Below, one piece after another: positions 20,409-30,894 of a stretch of 64,000 bases of DNA; the stretch's first letter is position 1; each line of letters begins with the position of its first letter. The stretch is from Perkinsus olseni (taxonomy: Eukaryota > Perkinsozoa > Perkinsida). The notes beneath the pieces are model-generated. The model made no database searches. It had not been told where the DNA came from and saw nothing but the letters and a program-made list of their open reading frames with translations. Location of the stretch: contig JABANN010000021.1 in the NCBI GenBank assembly GCA_013115125.1, positions 1 to 64,000 of the forward strand, written 5' to 3'. The position numbers were made by a program, and so were the translations under genes.

Positions 20409-23215
20409 TCATGTTGTCAGCCATAAAGCACGGGTGGCGGCCAGATCTCTGGGATTAACTCGCCCGTACCACTGAACCTCTCGGTACCTGCGAAGATATT
20501 CCCTATTGAGTATTCGATTGGTAGACCCACATCCAATCTTCCCATAGTTGCTGTATTCCTCAGGATTGCCGTCGATTTCCCATTGGGAATTATCGTTACA
20601 TCGGATAGGCAGCGTATTGGTGATCTTTAAAGTACCAAATCCTTGCTGGCATTTTACCTTGTACGAGGTGCCGGAGATGAAGTCCCCAGTTTGCTGGCGA
20701 GTTCGTATCGAAATATGAGCCTGAGGAGGAACGGGCGGTAGCCAGGCGCAAGTTGATGCCGGCGTCCTGTGGTGTACCCAGTCTGATGGGATATCAGCAG
20801 CCTTGCACCTCGGGGGTTGGCACATAGGGTAACTGACAGTGGTCACTCGTAACTAGCTCAGTTCTGCTACGACTCACCGGGTAGTCTGCGGATCGCCCAT
20901 TTCGAAGTTGTCAGGCCCAACCGCATGGTAGTGTCCGTCGGAGCCACACTGCACTTCTACTTTATCGGGTGTCCATCGGTCGGGGCATTGGTAGACTCCT
21001 GTGGAAGCGGCGGCGGCATGGACTCGATGGGAGACAAGCTTAGCGCTCACTTGGGGTTGCCATGTAGGACTCTCTCGCTGCAGGGCCGATTAGCGTGCCA
21101 TGGTACATGATAGTCGGTAGGAGTGGGCAGACCAGCGGGACCTAGCCGGGGATATCTGGATGACAGACTTGAGATGATTGACCTTACACATTCAAAGTCG
21201 TCCATCGCTATGGTCAAGTCGCCTTGGGAGCTGCACGTTACCGTACCAAGCTTACCCTAAAGACGGTATAATCCCAAAGGATGGCAAGCCCGACTGTGCA
21301 GCAGACAAGTGCCCTCTCGAGTCCGGCTGAGCGGGGGAAGCTGACCTCAGTCTTCGGGGTGTATCCAAGACTGCATTCGTATTGGACAGTAGCGTTCAAG
21401 AGCAACCTATCGCCGGCCTTGTAGTCTGATGTTGGTGCCTGATGGGATGAGTGGCAGCCATGAAAGCGTAGCATGAACATCTCACCGCATTGACTATGTC
21501 GGGAAGCCTCTCTTGACATCTCGGAGCTGAGCATTGTACGGGTTGCTTCGACCACTGACCACGACTATCCCTGATACCCCAACCATGTACCCCGCCTGAG
21601 CACGACTTCAGAGCTGCCGAGACCGCAGGCGACCTACACTTGACGACCAGGACCGCCTCTCCCCCTTTCGCAGGGGACAGGCCATTGTGTGTGGTGCCCT
21701 CCTCGCAGGTGTACTTGACCTCATCCTCATAGCTGAACTCACCATCGGTGCCAGGGTATCGCTCCCCATGGGGGACCTCAGGAGCTCGGCCGCACTCCTG
21801 AAATCGCGAACGTGGGCAGTAGCGGTTGCGGAGGTGATAACCTACGACGAGCTCGCACGGGGGCGGCTGTGCCTCGGGGGACAGGTTCCCGTCCGCATGA
21901 CACTTCTGTTCGAATTTTACTTCGCCTTCCATTCTTCCGCCTGATCGAAATGGAGTCCCTGGGATTCGAACCTGCATCCTTCGGCCCACCTAAAGTGTGC
22001 CCTTCATTGCACACGTACACGACTGCAGCTGGACTCTTAAGAACGTCGCCGGGCCTCACATCCTGGGGGTAGGCTATTTTCCCACCTTTCATAGGTAACA
22101 ATGGACCGCACGGTTTGATGCCTGAGCCGGAAGTGGTCTACAATGGCCGCTCATGATGAGCAGCTCACATCCAGCGGTATGGCCGGGTGCCATCTGGAAG
22201 TCGCCCGAAGAACTGCACTGGATGGTGTAGGTGCTGTGCTCTCTATTGGTGCCCGCGATGAAGGCTCCTGAGGGAGGTGTCCTCCATCACACCCGAGTGG
22301 ACGGCGAGGGACCCACCTTCATCACAGGCAAACTCCATCGTATCACCGAGCCGCAGCACCTAGAGACATGAGGTATTCGACGCGGGGAGGGCCTGATTAT
22401 GCTACCCTTGTCGTGATAACAGCTGTGGCGAAAAGCTTCATCTCGTGTGGGACGTCATTGATATCACCTAGACGGGGAGCGCTATCAGAGGCCGAGGAGC
22501 ACTGAGAGGGGGAGCCTTACCGCAGATGACGGGCTCGCATCTGTCATTTCCTCTGTCGTACTCCCATATGCCGGATATGCTGCAGGAGGCGGTGAACTCA
22601 TGCCTGCTCTTGTCTCCACCCAGGGCATAGCCGGGAGCACCTAGCAGAGGCTTCTCTCCGCCACAAAGGGACACTAAGAACTGTTACATGCGAAAGGGAC
22701 TTTGGATGGGTAACGGTAGGTTATGTTGTCCCCGAAATGGGTTTGATGGGCATCTGGGAACCTCTCGAGTTGTCCACACTTCCGTGCAACGCCTGACCGA
22801 ACCGAATAATCCCCGATAGGATTGAAGCCTGGCTTACATGGAGTTCGGAAAGGAATGTCCCACTGGACGTGACCATCGATCTGAGGGAACACGAGACTTG
22901 GTTGTAGTGCAGTCCCATCGGAGCTCACGTTGATGCATTTGACTTCAAAGCCCATGGTTTGCTCAGTGAACCCATCCAAGCACACAAAGTCCATACCCTC
23001 ACCCTCGACAACACGTGTCGGATCTGACACGCTTGAATGTTGAGGAGCACGATGGAAGCGATACTGGAATTACTAACGTGCTTGACTGGCTCTGCATTGG
23101 CTACAGTTGGGAACTCGCCACAGTGTATTGGTTGGCATCGTGGCAGGGGATAGGAAGGATGGAACTTTCCATCTGACCCACACTCGATACTAATTGTTTC
23201 TGAAAGAGAAAACAC
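20409..23215 (-). CDS. Multi-module sushi/CCP-domain protein
   Basis: Tandem complement-control-protein (sushi) modules on the minus strand, each about 60 residues with paired Cys. Examples: ISIECGSDGKFHPSYPLPRC (about 23140-23200), CGGEKPLLGAPGYAL...CSISGIWEYDRGNDRCEPVIC (about 22510-22670), YVCNEGHTLGGRMEGEVKFE joined across intron 21941-21989, ECGRAPEVPHGERYPG...YTCEEGTTHNG (about 21690-21790), GQWSKQPVQCSAPRC, and CQQGFGTLKITNTLPIRCND near the C terminus. Such modules occur on extracellular or surface proteins, so secretion or surface display is likely. I cannot identify the first exon; the sequence before 23215 ends in a CTTTCAG acceptor, so the gene extends upstream, perhaps across the tRNA-like copy at 23266. 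Stop near 20409. Confidence 0.75.
21941..21989 (-). repeat. 49-nt intron with exact B box
   Basis: Intron of the sushi gene, GTGGGCC to GATCAG. It contains GCAGGTTCGAATCCCAGG, an exact GGTTCGANTCC, followed by an acceptor-like GGGACTCCA. Splicing gives HTLGGRMEGEV. Confidence 0.85.
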
Positions 23216-23265
23216 ATATATGCTGTCTCTATCATGCCCTATATTGTGCTATTCGTTATCGAGCA

Positions 23266-23337
23266 AGGCCTGTGGCGCAACGGTAGCGCATCTGACTCCA
23301 GATCAGAAGGTTGTCCGTTCGTATCGGGCCGGGGTCA
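23266..23337 (+). pseudogene. Degenerate tRNA-Trp(CCA) copy
   Basis: 72 nt, nearly identical to the intact tRNA-Trp at 23967. It has two changes in the 5' acceptor strand (AGGCCTG instead of GGCCCTG) that break pairs, and the T loop reads TTCGTAT instead of TTCGAAT. No T-run terminator follows. The anticodon arm CTGACTCCAGATCAG is unchanged. It probably lies in or near a 5' intron of the sushi gene. Confidence 0.75.
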
Positions 23338-23966
23338 CTTCGTCCCTTCCATCTTACTGGGTCCATCGTCCTCCCCATTCGCAGTGAAGTGTTCATTACA
23401 CGAGTAATTCACCTGATGAAGCATCTAACGGTGTGATTGTAAAGGTCCTGTAAGAGTTATCACCCTCTGTGGGTATACCACCGCCTCTCCGATCTTGTGT
23501 GATGTTGGATACGCGTGTGGTAGCTCAAAGGGAGCTCCGCATCGCAGTGGTTTGCCTGAAGAGCCGCGGAGAGATCTATATCGATCGACCATTATCTCGT
23601 CTACATTCCGTTATATCAACTCTTACAGGGCGAAAAAGACCGCTGATGTGGCAACGGTAAAGGACTCTCCGAGGACCTGGGAATAACAGGTAGCCGACTT
23701 CCTTCCAACGACATAGCCTACCCAGGACAAGCCCATCTGCGGTATGCCCTTCCTTGCACGCATACTCCGCGACGGCCTCGTGATCGAAGACGCCGTTGGG
23801 TGGTATATCCTAAGAGGGGTAATTCGCTGGTTAGAGAGGGTACGCCACCTACGCCGACAAATTTCGCATTCTTCACTTCTGGTAGAAGAGAACAGGCTCG
23901 TCTATCGCGCTTCCCGGATGCTACAAAGGAGGATATTCGAACACGAGTCTTCTGCTGCAACAACAC
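23338..23966. other. Region between the two tRNA-Trp copies
   Basis: Open frames on both strands (for example plus 23800-23960, minus 23718-23981), but none has a recognisable motif. It may include upstream exons of the sushi gene. Confidence 0.3.
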
Positions 23967-24038
23967 GGCCCTGTGGCGCAACGGTAGCGCATCTGACTCC
24001 AGATCAGAAGGTTGTCCGTTCGAATCGGGCCGGGGTCA
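23967..24038 (+). tRNA. tRNA-Trp (anticodon CCA)
   Basis: A 72-nt cloverleaf. Acceptor GGCCCTG pairs with CGGGGTC (two wobbles); D arm GCGC-AACGGTA-GCGC; anticodon stem TCTGA/TCAGA with loop CTCCAGA giving CCA; T stem GTCCG/CGGGC with loop TTCGAAT; discriminator A. No intron. Internal A and B boxes are intact and a T5 terminator follows directly. Decodes UGG. Confidence 0.95.
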
Positions 24039-24043
24039 TTTTT
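24039..24043 (+). terminator. RNA polymerase III terminator
   Basis: TTTTT immediately after the tRNA-Trp discriminator base. Confidence 0.8.
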
Positions 24044-24442
24044 AACCACTTAAATCGAGAAGGCTTACCTAGCTCACAGTTCGGGTCGTTGCTCACTACA
24101 GTCCACATGGGCGTGGCCATGAAGTAGTAAACATTCAAACGTGATAATGTAACCATCAATAAAAACAAATAATAATGACCTGAGGGAGGAACATGAACCG
24201 ACAAACCGACCATGAGCGACAGAGGTGTTGAGCTTTCAAATAGAAGACCCATCTCCAGCGGTCTCGAGTACTGGATGGCCTATCGGGCACATTGACAAAG
24301 CAACACATGAATGAAGGAGTACTGATAGAGACAGTGTTACTATTTGAACAAGCTGATAGCTCGGAATCGCCACCACAATCGTTACGAGGATTAAAGAAAC
24401 ACATCTTAAAGAATCCTCAGGGTAATAATGAGCATCATTAGC
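24044..24442. other. Spacer between tRNA-Trp and NAA15 3' end
   Basis: About 400 bp, no supported gene; probably 3' UTR of NAA15. Confidence 0.4.
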
Positions 24443-26268
24443 TCACATGAGAGCACTGAGCTCCTCCTTGAGTATCTTCGCTGTCACACCCTCCAGCTCA
24501 TCACCCTTGGTTAGTTCGGATAGCTTCATCGTTTGCTCGGCCACCGACCCTCCCAGGGCCTTCAGTCGCTCGAGACAGGCCAAGGCTTGCAACCACTGCT
24601 TCCGCCGAATGGACACGTCAAAACACAGAGACTGGGTCTCAGGCCAAGTACCACACTTCTCCGATAAAACCTGCGACAGCGGAAATTACCTACCGAACGA
24701 GGTGAGAAAAACCTAACCTATTACTTCGCAAATGTGAGTGCATTTTTCGAGAGGGTCAGCAACCGCAACAAGCTCATCACCCTTGGCTTTCTCTTCCTCC
24801 ATCGTGAGACCGGTAGCCTTCATTCCAAATGCTCCTAAAAACGCGAGCCGTAGGATTCGAACCCGGGTCGCCCGCTTGTCTCACCCTCTGGCTTCTTAGA
24901 GTTATCCTGCGTATTATTCTGCTGTTGGTCGTGCTGCTTTCTCTTCTTCTGATGCTTCAGACGCTTTCGCTCCGCCGAGGATAACTGAAGAAGCGCACAT
25001 ACGTGCAAGCATCTTTCTCACTGAGATACTATCCGCCTCATCTGGGGTATAGTTCCAATGCATCGACCCCGATGGAGATGCTCCCAACGCCCACCTTGGA
25101 CTCATTTTCTTTATTTTGTTCATTGTCCGCCCGTCCCTTGGCCGCCTCTGCTGCGTCCTTCGCCTTTTTATCCATCATCTTAGTATAACACCTTATCATA
25201 CCAGCACTCGCTTCTCGGTAATAAATGTGCTGTTCCAAATTGTCTTCAGTTTTCAGGAATTCCACAAACCTGATACAACAGCAGCCTTGCCGTTGGGACC
25301 ATCACAATCCATGCTAAGTACGTTCTGAGAGTCATCTTCCGCATGCAATAGGTGGCGAAGTCGAACTGATCATCGCGGATGTCCTCGAACTGCTTCAAAA
25401 CGTCATTGAAACGCTTCAACGCCATGCTGTAGTCCTCACGAGACTCATATAACTGATGGAAATGAACAAACAATAACCGCTTCGCTCCGCCCCATCCACC
25501 CGTACTGACCGTGGCTGTCTTGATCTCCCACCACATGCATTGCATATCGTAGAGGTTGGAGGTCTTAGCCGTATCATTCTCCTTCGCGAACATCATCATT
25601 TGGGAGTTGGCCTGCATGCCATGCGATCATTAGCGAAAATCAAGCCTCGAGTATTTCCGAAAGGAGTGGTATGATGCAGGCTCGAACGCGTGCGCATTTA
25701 TTACCGTATCAATATCACCCTTCCTTAGCTGCGCCTTGACACTCAACGTGTTTAATTGTCTATCGGCTAGGTCCATTTCCCGCGCCTTATTCATGTACTC
25801 GGCAGCCTCATCGAAACGTTCTTGATGCTTCAATCTAAGATTCTCTTCGCTGTGCGTGGAGACACGTCCCGGTACTGTACTACATTTTGGAGGCAGATAC
25901 GTAAAGGTCGATGCACGTAGGGCTAACTTCCATGCCACGATCAATCTGGGCCATCTACAAACAAGAGGGAGCTCCGTCACCGCGCCACGAAATTATTAGT
26001 ATTACTGCCGCGTCATAACTGCCGATGTGGTCGAAGTGGTTCGCTGCGAGGAGGAGGGCGAAGCACGCGTAAGTGGGAGGCAGTTTAGATATCTCCTGCC
26101 GAGCCTTTGGTACGTCCGCGGCCGTCGAGGCCTCAGACCGAGCCTCAGCCAGAGCTATCAACTCCTCACCCTCAGCCAGACATTGCCGTACTATACGATC
26201 AACGCTTAGCTGTTTACTGGGGCTCTGCTTGTAGAAGACGCGGAGTAACCTGAGGATTAGCATGATGG

Positions 26269-26300
<32 letters not shown>

Positions 26301-28337
26301 AGAGATTTTCCACTACTTTTGAGTAGAGGGTACTCCCTTGCAAAGAAGCTTAGTGACGTACTCCTTCAACCTTGCCTCGAAGCGCTCGCCGGTCAAAAAC
26401 AACAGCACGCATTTAGTAATGGTCGCGGAGGCAAAACCTGCAGAGATGTTGCTTCGCTCCGCCGCAAACCGCCCTTCAACAGACTACATACCCGTTTCCT
26501 TCTTCACTTCGGCGTTGAGGCCATCTAGCGCCCTCAGTACGTCTTGCTCTTCCTCAACGCTGAGCTCCCTCGCTGGCCGGTAGAGGGCCTTGCAACCTCC
26601 CTTCACATGAAGAGCTAAAGAAATATCCGAGGTTGAATCATGTAAGATGCGCATCGGGTCGAATAACTCATACCCTTCTTTCCAGCATTCAGTTCAGCGA
26701 CGAGGTCGATGTCAACGGGCGCAGCCACCTTCCTGTCTTCAGGCTTCGGCAACCATCCACGAACCTACAACAGTTCAATTCAGCAGAAAAATGCGCGGAC
26801 AGGGAATTGAACCCGGGCAGATTACCCTAGCACCGCCCTTGGGCAGCAGGCCCGAGTTCACTGGCCAGCAGCACTTGTTAGAAGTTATACTAGGCCAGAA
26901 TTGAGCAAACCTGCTAACGCAAGAATGCGCAGTAGAACCAACCCGGCAGGGACTATCTAGTCCTCCCGTACTACTTTCCTCCCTCCACGCAACTGAGCCA
27001 GGCAAGCACGTAGCTCTCCTGTTCCGGGTTGTAATCGACGATCAGTTCCCTCAGAGCCACCTCGGCCTTGTCCAATTTACCCAAACTCATCGACAATCGG
27101 GCAATGCTCTCCAATCTCGTCGTGCCATCGACAATTTCCCTGTGGAGGAGGATGCTGCCACACTCATCATAACCCAAAAGGGACGCCCGAAGACAAGTCT
27201 CAGGTTAATCTTGGGGTGCAGCCCAAGTAAGCCGCTTCGAGTCTAAGACCGCTTCGGTCTACGCCGAATCAAACGAGCCCCGGGACTGGACGGGTAGGAC
27301 GCCTTTGTACTACTTTTTGTGTTCCTCCAAGATGTTCAACGCCTCCTGCAATTCATCACCTTGTTCCAATAGCAAAGCCTGTAGACCGAACAGACTACCG
27401 AGAATTACTGACGAGAGATCGTTACTACTTGGTAGAGGTAGAGCTCGGACTGTTCGTATTTCGAGTCGGCATCCTCGGAAACTTCAGCCGCGAAATTCTG
27501 ATGAAAAAATAGGTAGTAAGCCCGCTAAGGCCGCGAGCCAGGGAGTATTGGGGAGAAGACTTTGCGCAGGATTGAACCAGCGACCTCACGAATGGAAGAG
27601 TACAGACATGCCGTTCGGCAACTTGACCCTTCTGACAATACTACCTTCTTATAAGAATCCAGTAACGTCTTGGCAACATCATAATTGCCCAGCATATGCT
27701 CTCCAACTGCATAGGCCATCCAATTGATCCTTTGGGACGATCGTAGCGACAGCAGCTTCCGTCTTGACTCAGTATAGCCCTCCAAATCCCGTTGATGGAG
27801 CTGATCGAATTCACCTCAGTGCACCTCAGTGCAACACACTGCATGAGATGCGCTACCTGCAGCATCGAAAGATCTCTCAAAATCTGTTGATTCTCAGGGT
27901 CGATCCTGAGGGCATTCTTGTAGCACTTGGCGGCTTCGTGATAATTCCGATCAGCTCTGTGCATCAAACCGTACCTGAGATAATTGGCCGTACTCGCCGG
28001 TACGATTAGGGGAAGTTGTGGTATTACACATGCCAACTGACGTGACTCTTAAGGTCGAAGAATAGACCTTGCTTGACCAGATCGTATGCTTCCTTCTTAT
28101 CATCAGGATTAACATAGGAAAGGATCAACGCCTTCATACAGACGGTCTCTCCATGCTTCGGGTTTTTCTTCAGTATTTGATCAGCACACTTAATACCCTT
28201 CTTGTACTGTTTAGTCTCGTAATACCGCACCATCTAAATATTACATCCACAGTAACCCCTCCCCTGATCCTCATCATTACCTGCCGGAAGAGGCTCTGGT
28301 CCTTAGCCGGTAGCTGTGATAGGGAACTAGTAGCCAT
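24443..28337 (-). CDS. NAA15: NAA15, auxiliary subunit of N-terminal acetyltransferase A
   Basis: The ribosome-anchoring TPR scaffold of the NatA complex, partner of NAA10. The start at 28337 gives [19 protein letters not shown], spliced to [20 protein letters not shown]. Family landmarks follow in order: [117 protein letters not shown] with [14 protein letters not shown], and [16 protein letters not shown] charged region containing [13 protein letters not shown] is next, and the C-terminal exon ends [11 protein letters not shown] (stop 24443-24445). Many introns; four carry tRNA-like sequence (24835-24884, 25612-25704, 26766-26974, 27498-27644) and one carries the A-box-like motif (25955-26005). 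Confidence 0.9.
24835..24884 (-). repeat. 50-nt intron that is largely a tRNA 3' half
   Basis: NAA15 intron GTGAGAC to TTTTTAG. It contains GGCGACCCGGGTTCGAATCC, then TACGGCTCGC: T stem, T loop and acceptor-like tail, with an exact B box. Exon junction KPEG to AFGMKATG. Confidence 0.9.
25612..25704 (-). repeat. NAA15 intron with B-box-like and shared-motif sequences
   Basis: 93-nt intron GTAATAAATG to GCATGCAG. It has GCGTTCGAGCCTGC (B-box-like) and, on the plus strand at 25659-25673, the 15-mer GAAAGGAGTGGTATG, which also occurs in a NAF1 intron. Confidence 0.7.
25955..26005 (-). repeat. 51-nt NAA15 intron with A-box-like motif
   Basis: GTAATACTAA to TTTGTAG. TTTCGTGGCGC is at 25982-25992 on the minus strand, followed by GGTGACGG. 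Junction SYDAA to MAQIDRG keeps the NAA15 frame. Confidence 0.8.
26270..26302. repeat. CTG/CAG microsatellite
   Basis: About ten CTG units on the plus strand (CAG in the sense of NAA15). It lies just upstream of a CTCAG acceptor, so probably intronic. Confidence 0.85.
26766..26974 (-). repeat. 209-nt NAA15 intron with tRNA 3'-half sequence
   Basis: GTAGTACGGG to TGTTGTAG. It contains CTGCCCGGGTTCAATTCCCT near 26804-26823 with a paired stem, then GTCCGCGC. A B box with TTCAATT loop. Confidence 0.75.
27498..27644 (-). repeat. 147-nt NAA15 intron with nearly full tRNA-like sequence
   Basis: Contains AAGTTGCCGAACGGCATG (D-arm-like) and TGAGGTCGCTGGTTCAATCC (variable loop and T arm) within one tRNA length. 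The middle part shares GTACTC and CCATTCG blocks with the EDC4-like gene intron at 57100-57204. Confidence 0.65.
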
Positions 28338-28428
28338 GGGTATAAAGGAGGAGGAAGCAGAAGAAGAAGGAATACTGAATACAGCAGCAGATCGATCGTT
28401 AGTCCCTTCAAGGCGGCCTAAGCGTCGG

Positions 28429-28808
28429 CTATAGAAATTCCGAGGATACTATGGACGATAGTAAGCGGATTTTGGGAAGCGCTACAATATTCCCAGAGGT
28501 CTCGTGAGAGAAGTCACTGATGGTCGCGGCACGACCACAGCTCAATAACTGACGGAAAAAATGTATGATGCCGGTATCGAACCTGGGACGTGATCTGACC
28601 GCAGAGTCTCGCGCGCCACGAAAATATTTCCATTAGCAGGCTGGGGCGTTGTGTGTGTGCTTTCTTCTTCTGCTCCCCAAATGGCGGCGTACGTCACTAC
28701 TAACCGGTTGACGATGGATGACAGGTAGGTGTGCCTAAGGTCGAGGGAATCGTATCTTGATCGATCATTCCGCGGAGAAATTGCAGTGCTAATGGAATTG
28801 TTTGGCAA
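28429..28808 (-). CDS. Small hypothetical protein upstream of NAA15
   Basis: Two exons. MPNNSISTAISPRNDRSRYD through PANGNIF, then intron 28549-28619, then LLSCGRAATISDFSHETSGN to the stop at 28429. About 100 residues, with a central stretch SSIVNRLVVTYAAIW. It lies only 92 bp upstream of the NAA15 start on the same strand. No domain recognised. Confidence 0.5.
28549..28619 (-). repeat. Intron whose donor starts inside a tRNA-like sequence with both boxes
   Basis: 71 nt. The intron begins GTGGCGCGCGAG, so the GT donor is the GT of the A-box-like motif TTTCGTGGCGC (28613-28623). It also carries CCCAGGTTCGATACCGG (B box) and a T6 run before CCGTCAG. This is the most complete tRNA-derived example apart from the MATE intron. 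Confidence 0.75.
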
Positions 28809-28844
28809 ACTTCCTCATAAACCTTCATCGTCTATTGTTTTCGG

Positions 28845-29165
28845 ATGGGCCTAGATAGTTGCACGTGGAGTATCATCACGTTCATCAGTTGGTGTAGGTT
28901 CGTTATTGAAGGTGTAGCAATGAGGAGAGGGTTGTCAATGCGACCGGAGACGGCACCAGCAGGAGTGGCATACCGGCATTTGGATCATAGATTGGATAGA
29001 TGGCATAAACCATGGAAACCGATAATGCCGAGGAGCCCGCCTGATTATCGTCATATTTACTGGAAACGATCAAAGTACTACTATCAGGGATGTCTAGTAG
29101 ATCGTAGCAGCGCCAGACAGGCCAGACAGATAGACGCACTCATGGTGATAAGAAAGTATCTATGA
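28845..29165 (+). CDS. Small basic protein
   Basis: Open frame of 106 codons; an internal Met at 28920 would give MRRGLSMRPETAPAGVAYRH and a very basic Tyr/Arg/His-rich chain (HRLDRWHKPWKPIMPRS, YWKRSKYYYQG) ending IRKYL. The composition would suit a mitochondrial ribosomal or nucleic-acid-binding protein, but I recognise no family. Divergent from the gene at 28808. Confidence 0.45.
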   Translation: MGLDSCTWSIITFISWCRFVIEGVAMRRGLSMRPETAPAGVAYRHLDHRLDRWHKPWKPIMPRSPPDYRHIYWKRSKYYYQGCLVDRSSARQARQIDALMVIRKYL

Positions 29166-30894
29166 ACAGCTGACGATGAGCACGCGGAGCTCTATCTCTT
29201 AATTGAGACCTCAGAGGGAGAATGCGAGGATTGATTTTCGTGGCGGATTGCATTATCGATCAATCATCTCTGAAGCGGCTGTCATGTGCGTTCAATGAGG
29301 TGGCCTGTGTGATCGGGTCTGTGTATTTTCGCAGTTTTTCACGGGGCAAAATGCGCTCTTTAGCGACTGGAGCTTACCAGTCCTCATTTCTAAATATTTG
29401 ATGTAAATAAAGTAGCAGGATTATTCATTATACGAAACGGGATGCATTTTCATATGGACCACTCATGGATGTACACAGATCTACTCGACTTCTCAGACAA
29501 CTTCTGAAGATTCTTGCCCCATTTCGCCCATCGACGTCCACAGCAACAGCGATCAGAGGTTTCAGTATCAGAGGCACAGCATCTCATCCAACAGGGAGAG
29601 CTGGTCACGCCATGACTTTAGTATTCGGGTATCTTCAGGCCGAGCCTGGTAGCACTTGGCTGACCTCAGATACCTCCTCGTGTAGGATATGATCGTAGAC
29701 GCCCGTGTTCATGCCCACCCATGTGCCGAGGCTTTTGAGCCTTCCCTCCGTGTAGCATTGATTTACACTGTAAGTACATCTTGGGTTAACTTCAATCAAC
29801 TGTCGAGGGCTGGTACGGAGGCGGGTAATCCGATCATGATTTGGACAATCTTTGGTATGACCAGTTGACCCTTTCCGATGCCAGAAGGAGTCGGCGGTCG
29901 TTTCGATAGCCCGAGCTTCCTTCAAAGCAGATCAACACCTCCAATACAGAGTGTCGATGAGCTGTAGTATTCTGAACTGTATGCCGGTTACACTCGGCAA
30001 CGCACAACGCAACTCTTCGCCGCTTCGGAAATGTCTATTTTGGGAATTATATACGAGAGCATGAAACTTTCCTAGTCCCACTCGAGTCCATTCTGTGATT
30101 GGGCATTGGAACTTTCGTTTTCACTGCAGCCCAGTGACTACTGGTTACAGAACTGGCTCTCGATTCTTAAGTATGAAGTCAAGATGCATCACTAGGTTGA
30201 ATCAGTGATTTAGGCTGTAACTTGTTAGATACGCAGAGGTGTCTGAATTGGTTACTAACATTACTAACGTCTGGTCGTGGGGTATAAACACAACGACATT
30301 ATACCGTATTAAACTCCCTTATCGAGCTCGGATACGCGTCAAGAAGGCGGTATCAACATCGAAGCCGGGGCCATGGAATGAGGTACTCTGGGTTGTTGAG
30401 GTTTACGGAGAAACGGCCTCCAGCGACTTGGAATTGTTATGATTGTTTTGTAACCCATTCGATGTCGAAAGTGTAACCTCGCATATGTGATCGATATTAC
30501 ACTCCTCTTTCGAATCGATACCCCATTGAAGCACTCCTACCCTATGTCGTCCTCGGCAACCAAGCGGCGGTTGAGCGGAGTTCACTGCGTCATTCAATGA
30601 GCGTTGTATTGACGGGGTTTTGACGGAATGTCAGGGGTTCTCAAACAGCGTAGAACTCAAGCGGGAAGGAACTGTTTTGATCGGGCTGACCCTGCATCTG
30701 CAACCGAGGGTGATCTGTATCTCCAATTCGTTCGTCATTTGAGCATAGCAGCCTAGTGAGCTTGTTCTGTTTGTTGATAGGAGGTCCCCTCACATGAACA
30801 AGCTCACTGAGGGAAACCTCAGATATGGCTATTATACTATGGTATCAGCTTCTCATTTGTTGCACAGTTTTCTGGAGACTGAGTTTCCTTTTTA
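29166..30894. other. Largely unassigned region
   Basis: About 1.7 kb. A minus frame (29635-29925) and a short plus frame (30239-30442) could be exons but show no motif. A partial match to the intronic A-box-like motif (TTTCGTGGCG) lies at 29236-29245. Confidence 0.3.

Noticed and set aside
26270-26302. Poly-Cys or poly-Gln protein from the CTG/CAG run
   Set aside because: The run lies in a NAA15 intron; the short plus frame through it has no other support.
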